A DNA stretch of 20,248 nucleotides from CAITWD01 sp963727285 (GTDB lineage Bacteria; Actinomycetota; Thermoleophilia; Miltoncostaeales; Miltoncostaeaceae), in assembly GCA_963727285.1 (NCBI GenBank), contig CAVSFF010000004.1:1-20248 (forward strand), read 5' to 3'. The translations under genes and the position numbers were made by a program. Shown in pieces: positions 17,433 through 20,248 of this stretch; the first letter of the stretch is position 1, and each line of letters begins with the position of its first letter. Below the pieces are notes generated by a model. That model was not told the origin of the DNA and searched no databases. It worked only from the letters and a program-made list of their open reading frames with translations.

Positions 17433-17941
17433 TGGCGTCGCTACCTCTCCGGCATCATCCGGGCGCAGGCGAGTTGGATCGCACATCGGCGAGGTGGAGG
17501 TTACCGGCGTGACATCGTTGACGGGCGCGTCCGGTGCACTCCCCCGGCCGAAATGGCCGTCGGGCTGCAGCGGGGCTACGGGATCCCCTGACGACCAGGG
17601 ACCGCAAACGCGGAGGTCTTGGGCGCGGCGGGAAGACATGATCACGCGGTCAGCAAGGGCCAATGGACCACCTGCTCACCGCTCGAGAGGGGCGGTGCGA
17701 TCGCGGAACTGACGTTGCGCCCCGTTCGTCACGCGAGTGGTGCTGCACATTTCTCGACGGTCCGCGGGCCGGGCAGGTCACCCGCGACGTGCGTATCGCA
17801 CGGAAAGCCGCGACCCGTCGGACGGACCTCGGCATCCTGCCGCACAAGATCGCCACCGCCCTGCGAGGGACCTCCCACGCCGCCATGTCCGTCGCCGGCC
17901 GGGGAATGCACCTCGCGGTCGCGACGCGTGCCAGACGGCCG
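17433..17941. other. 509-base gap between membrane copy B and the PIG-V-like gene
   Basis: Both neighbours are on minus. Several frames are open on both strands (for example plus 17663-17995 and minus ending at 17729 and 17650), but all are Arg/Pro-rich with no recognisable motif. A short gene damaged by frameshifts could be hidden here. I find no promoter or strong hairpin. Confidence 0.35.
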
Positions 17942-19901
17942 TCAGGATGCCCGCGCGAAAAGCACAACCCGTCCGGCGTCGGCGGGGCAGGCTGACGCGA
18001 GCTTCCCGGCAAGTCGGTTTGGGCAGTGACGACGACGACTTGTGGCACCTTGGCGAGCAGTTCGCAGAGGACCGTCACGGGCCGTCCTCTTGCAACCGCT
18101 GGGTATCGCGAAACCGGCCGGCGTGGGAATGCGAGCACGGGGGCGGTCTCGGGCAGGTCGTAGGCGGGATCGGTGACAACCGCCTGGCCGCGATCCGTCA
18201 CCGCGGCGAACGGCTGCACGGACAACGAGGTTCGCCGAGCACTGCCGAGGAATCGGATTCGCGGCGAACGTCCCACACGACGACCGGGTGTCCGGAGCCC
18301 GAGAGAGTCGAGTTGTTGAGAAAGCTGATCCTGGTTCGGCAATGCTCCGCCGGAATATATCCACGTCAGTGGATTGAAGTCGCGCGACGTTGAGACCTGG
18401 ACGTGGTTGTAGCTGACCACGACGGCGACGACCAGGGGGCGACGCCCACAAGCGACGGAACCCATTGACGCGGCGACGCGGTCCGGTACCGAAGTACGAC
18501 GAGGAGGATGAGCGCGAGCGGGACCCAGAGCAGCGCAGCAGCCTGGAGCCACAGGATCTTGAGCTCGTAGTAGCGCGACAGTCCGGGCGCGCGGAGGACC
18601 GTCGTCAGGATGGCCCACGTAAGCAGCGTCGCGACGCCGATGACTAAAGCGGTACCGAACACCCATTTCGCCGGTCCTCGAAAGGTGAGCCCGACCCCGA
18701 TGACGGCGGCCGCGACAAAGGGCACGAGCACCCATGGCACGACGTCGGGGAACCCGCCCGGCTGGACGAGCACCGCAGCGAGTCGTGGGCCGTCGCCGCT
18801 ACCCCCACCACCACCACCACCACGCCGCCGATGACGCCGATGACGGCGGCCCACACTGCCGGTGAGCGGCCGCCGCCATCGTCGCCGCGCGCCGCGAGGA
18901 GCAGGCGCAGCGTCGCGACGGCCACGACGCTCATCACGATGATGCCGATTACGACCCGCGTCATCAGCGTCGGGCCGCGGCACAGAACGCAAGTACGAGG
19001 GTGATAGAGCGGGCTGCCACCAGGGTCGCGATCGCGAGCACGAGAGTCGCAAGCTCGAGGAGCACACCCCCGACGCCGGACACGTAGCCGCCGAAGATGC
19101 CGATCCCCATGCCCGCCTCGGTCACGGCCGACGCGGCCGCAGCGAACATGACGACGTACACCACAGCCCGAGCGCGTACTGTCGCGCGCCCGAGTGCATC
19201 GACCATGTGCCAGACGCAGCCTGCGAGCAGGAGGGCGACACCGCAGGTCATCAATGCCATCACGGCAGCGAGCGCGCGCCCATCATGCTGGAGCAGACCG
19301 ACCGGCGAGAGCCCGTGCCGCCCCGCCGCCCCCGAGACGACGGCGAGCAGCAAGTCGGCGACCGGGGGGTAGCTGCGGATCTGGTGGAGCGTGAGACCGT
19401 GGTGGACGATGATGCTGTGCGCGATCGAAATATGGCTGCTGGCATCGCCGCTCATCGCCCAGGCGAATCCGTAGTACGAGCCCCTGAGCGCAAGGAGTCC
19501 GACTCCTGCGATGACGAGGCCGAGCACCGACCACATGAAGTAGATCGCCCCGCCGTCGGTCCGGGGGTGCCGTTTGGAGGAGACTGCCGGCGCGCTGCCC
19601 AGCATTATGAGTCCGGCGGTCAACGGGATGGCGCAGGATGGCGAGCGCCGTAGTGGAGAACATGCCGCGGGAACGGCAGGACGGCGGCGACGATCGCCAG
19701 CACCGTCATCGTGGCGATGCTGATCACGAGAGCTGTCGCAAGGGCGACAAACGGTGACCGGATTCCCGGCAGCGTGCGAGCGGCTGCGGTCATGGCGACG
19801 ATTCCGGCAAGAAGCAATGCCGCGGCGACGCCGAGCAGCAGCCACGCGGCGCCGGTGAGGGCCACGGCGAGCAGGATGTGCGGTGCCGCGCCTCGGCTCA
19901 C
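17942..19901 (-). CDS. Large polytopic membrane protein, GT-C-like, copy B (frameshifted)
   Basis: A paralogue of the 6114-8042 protein, about 650 residues when rebuilt. GTG 19901 opens SRGAAPHILLAVALTGAAWL and further helices (FVALATALVISIATMTVLAI). After a shift near 19640 come MWSVLGLVIAGVGLLALRGS, then the loop AWAMSGDASSHISIAHSII and HHGLTLHQIRSYPPVADLLL (about 19460-19345), followed by helices to 18964. Next are VWAAVIGVIGGVVVVVVGVA, WVLVPFVAAAVIGVGLTF, LVIGVATLLTWAILTTVL and YYELKILWLQAAALLWVPL (about 18570-18515). Past another shift are PLTWIYSGGALPNQDQLSQ (about 18380-18320) and a soluble end with HPVVVW and ACPADAGRVVLFARAS, stop at 17942. Several frameshifts are needed. The family is not named here; a GT-C sugar transferase is inferred from topology and from the two GT-C-like genes downstream. 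Confidence 0.7.
18805..18822. repeat. Six-unit CCA trinucleotide repeat inside membrane copy B
   Basis: Six tandem CCA units lie at 18805-18822. On the coding minus strand they read as GTG codons and encode six Val residues in a predicted membrane helix (IGGVVVVVVGVA). Copy number changes would alter helix length by whole residues without a frameshift. Confidence 0.85.
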
Positions 19902-20248
19902 GGGGGCGATCTCAATGTGTATGCGGCGTTATCCCACGCGATGCTCTGATTGCATGCCGACCCGTCACCCCGCACATGATGTGTCGCGTCCGGCGTCGCG
20001 CGCGAGGCGCCGGGCCGATCCCCGGGGGGTGTGCGTCGTGAGCGGGCGATCTACGAAGGTTAGTGGGGGGACCGTCGCAAGGGGATGTCGACATTGTCCG
20101 ATAACCAGGTGGTCGCGCCCCATCCGGTTCGATTGCCCCCTGGGTGCGCACTTAGGGATGTGCCAAAACCGCAGCATCCAACCGGCACCCGATGGTGGGC
20201 GCCGGTTGCCGGGCTTACGCCGAGGTTGGCGCCGCGGTCGGGTCCTGA
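19902..20248. other. Upstream region of membrane copy B to the window end
   Basis: These 347 bases should contain the promoter of the leftward membrane-protein block. I see no convincing gene, and no well-spaced -35/-10 pair on minus. The only strong structure is a hairpin at 20179-20208. Confidence 0.4.
20179..20208. terminator. Extended hairpin near the right edge
   Basis: CAACCGGC at 20179-20186 pairs perfectly with GCCGGTTG at 20201-20208. Inside, after one mismatch, CCC 20188-20190 can pair with GGG 20197-20199. It may terminate a gene beyond the window or lie in the leader region of the minus-strand block; the direction is unknown. Confidence 0.4.

Noticed and set aside
18805..18822. 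CCA repeat as part of a CRISPR or minisatellite array
   Set aside because: Only six trinucleotide units, in frame within a coding membrane helix; no spacers or longer repeat unit.

Overview
This is a GC-rich window with long, overlapping antisense open frames. It carries an F420-type PPOX protein, a PIG-V-like mannosyltransferase, a GT87-type membrane glycosyltransferase and the long StrD-type thymidylyltransferase. Together these suggest an actinobacterium, probably an environmental lineage; that placement is inference from gene content. I see no rRNA, tRNA, CRISPR array, insertion sequence or phage gene.

The window is a cell-envelope glycan locus built around dTDP-L-rhamnose. Left part (258-8876): rmlC on minus, a family 2 glycosyltransferase on plus (1189-2167), a Wzx-like flippase on minus (2227-3484), a family 4 glycosyltransferase on plus (3713-4997), an unresolved reading frame starting by a GTGA overlap at 4994, a large membrane protein (6114-8042) and a SAM methyltransferase (8241-8876). 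Middle part (9420-12323): a compact rmlA-rmlD-rmlB operon, which completes the rhamnose pathway with the distant rmlC.

Right part: four ordinary genes follow (PPOX protein on minus; a possible tiny ORF, a Tam-like methyltransferase and a YbhB/PEBP protein on plus). Then comes a minus-strand block of three membrane proteins, transcribed leftwards: a paralogue of the 6114-8042 protein (17942-19901), a PIG-V-like mannosyltransferase (16212-17432) and a GT87-like glycosyltransferase (14831-16040, perhaps starting at 16215).

A likely working model: RmlA, RmlC, RmlB and RmlD make dTDP-rhamnose. The soluble GT2 and GT4 enzymes assemble a lipid-linked oligosaccharide and the flippase moves it outwards. 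The polytopic GT-C-like proteins then add sugars on the outer face from polyprenyl-phosphate donors. This model is inferred from families and neighbourhood.

Many genes are broken by single-base frameshifts, including textbook enzymes such as RmlA and RmlD, whereas rmlC, rmlB, the PPOX gene, the Tam-like gene and the PEBP gene are intact. The pattern looks like sequence error in the assembly rather than gene decay. Coordinates of the broken genes are therefore given as whole loci reconstructed across frames. The most interesting signal is the pair of divergent, unnamed membrane paralogues in opposite orientation.
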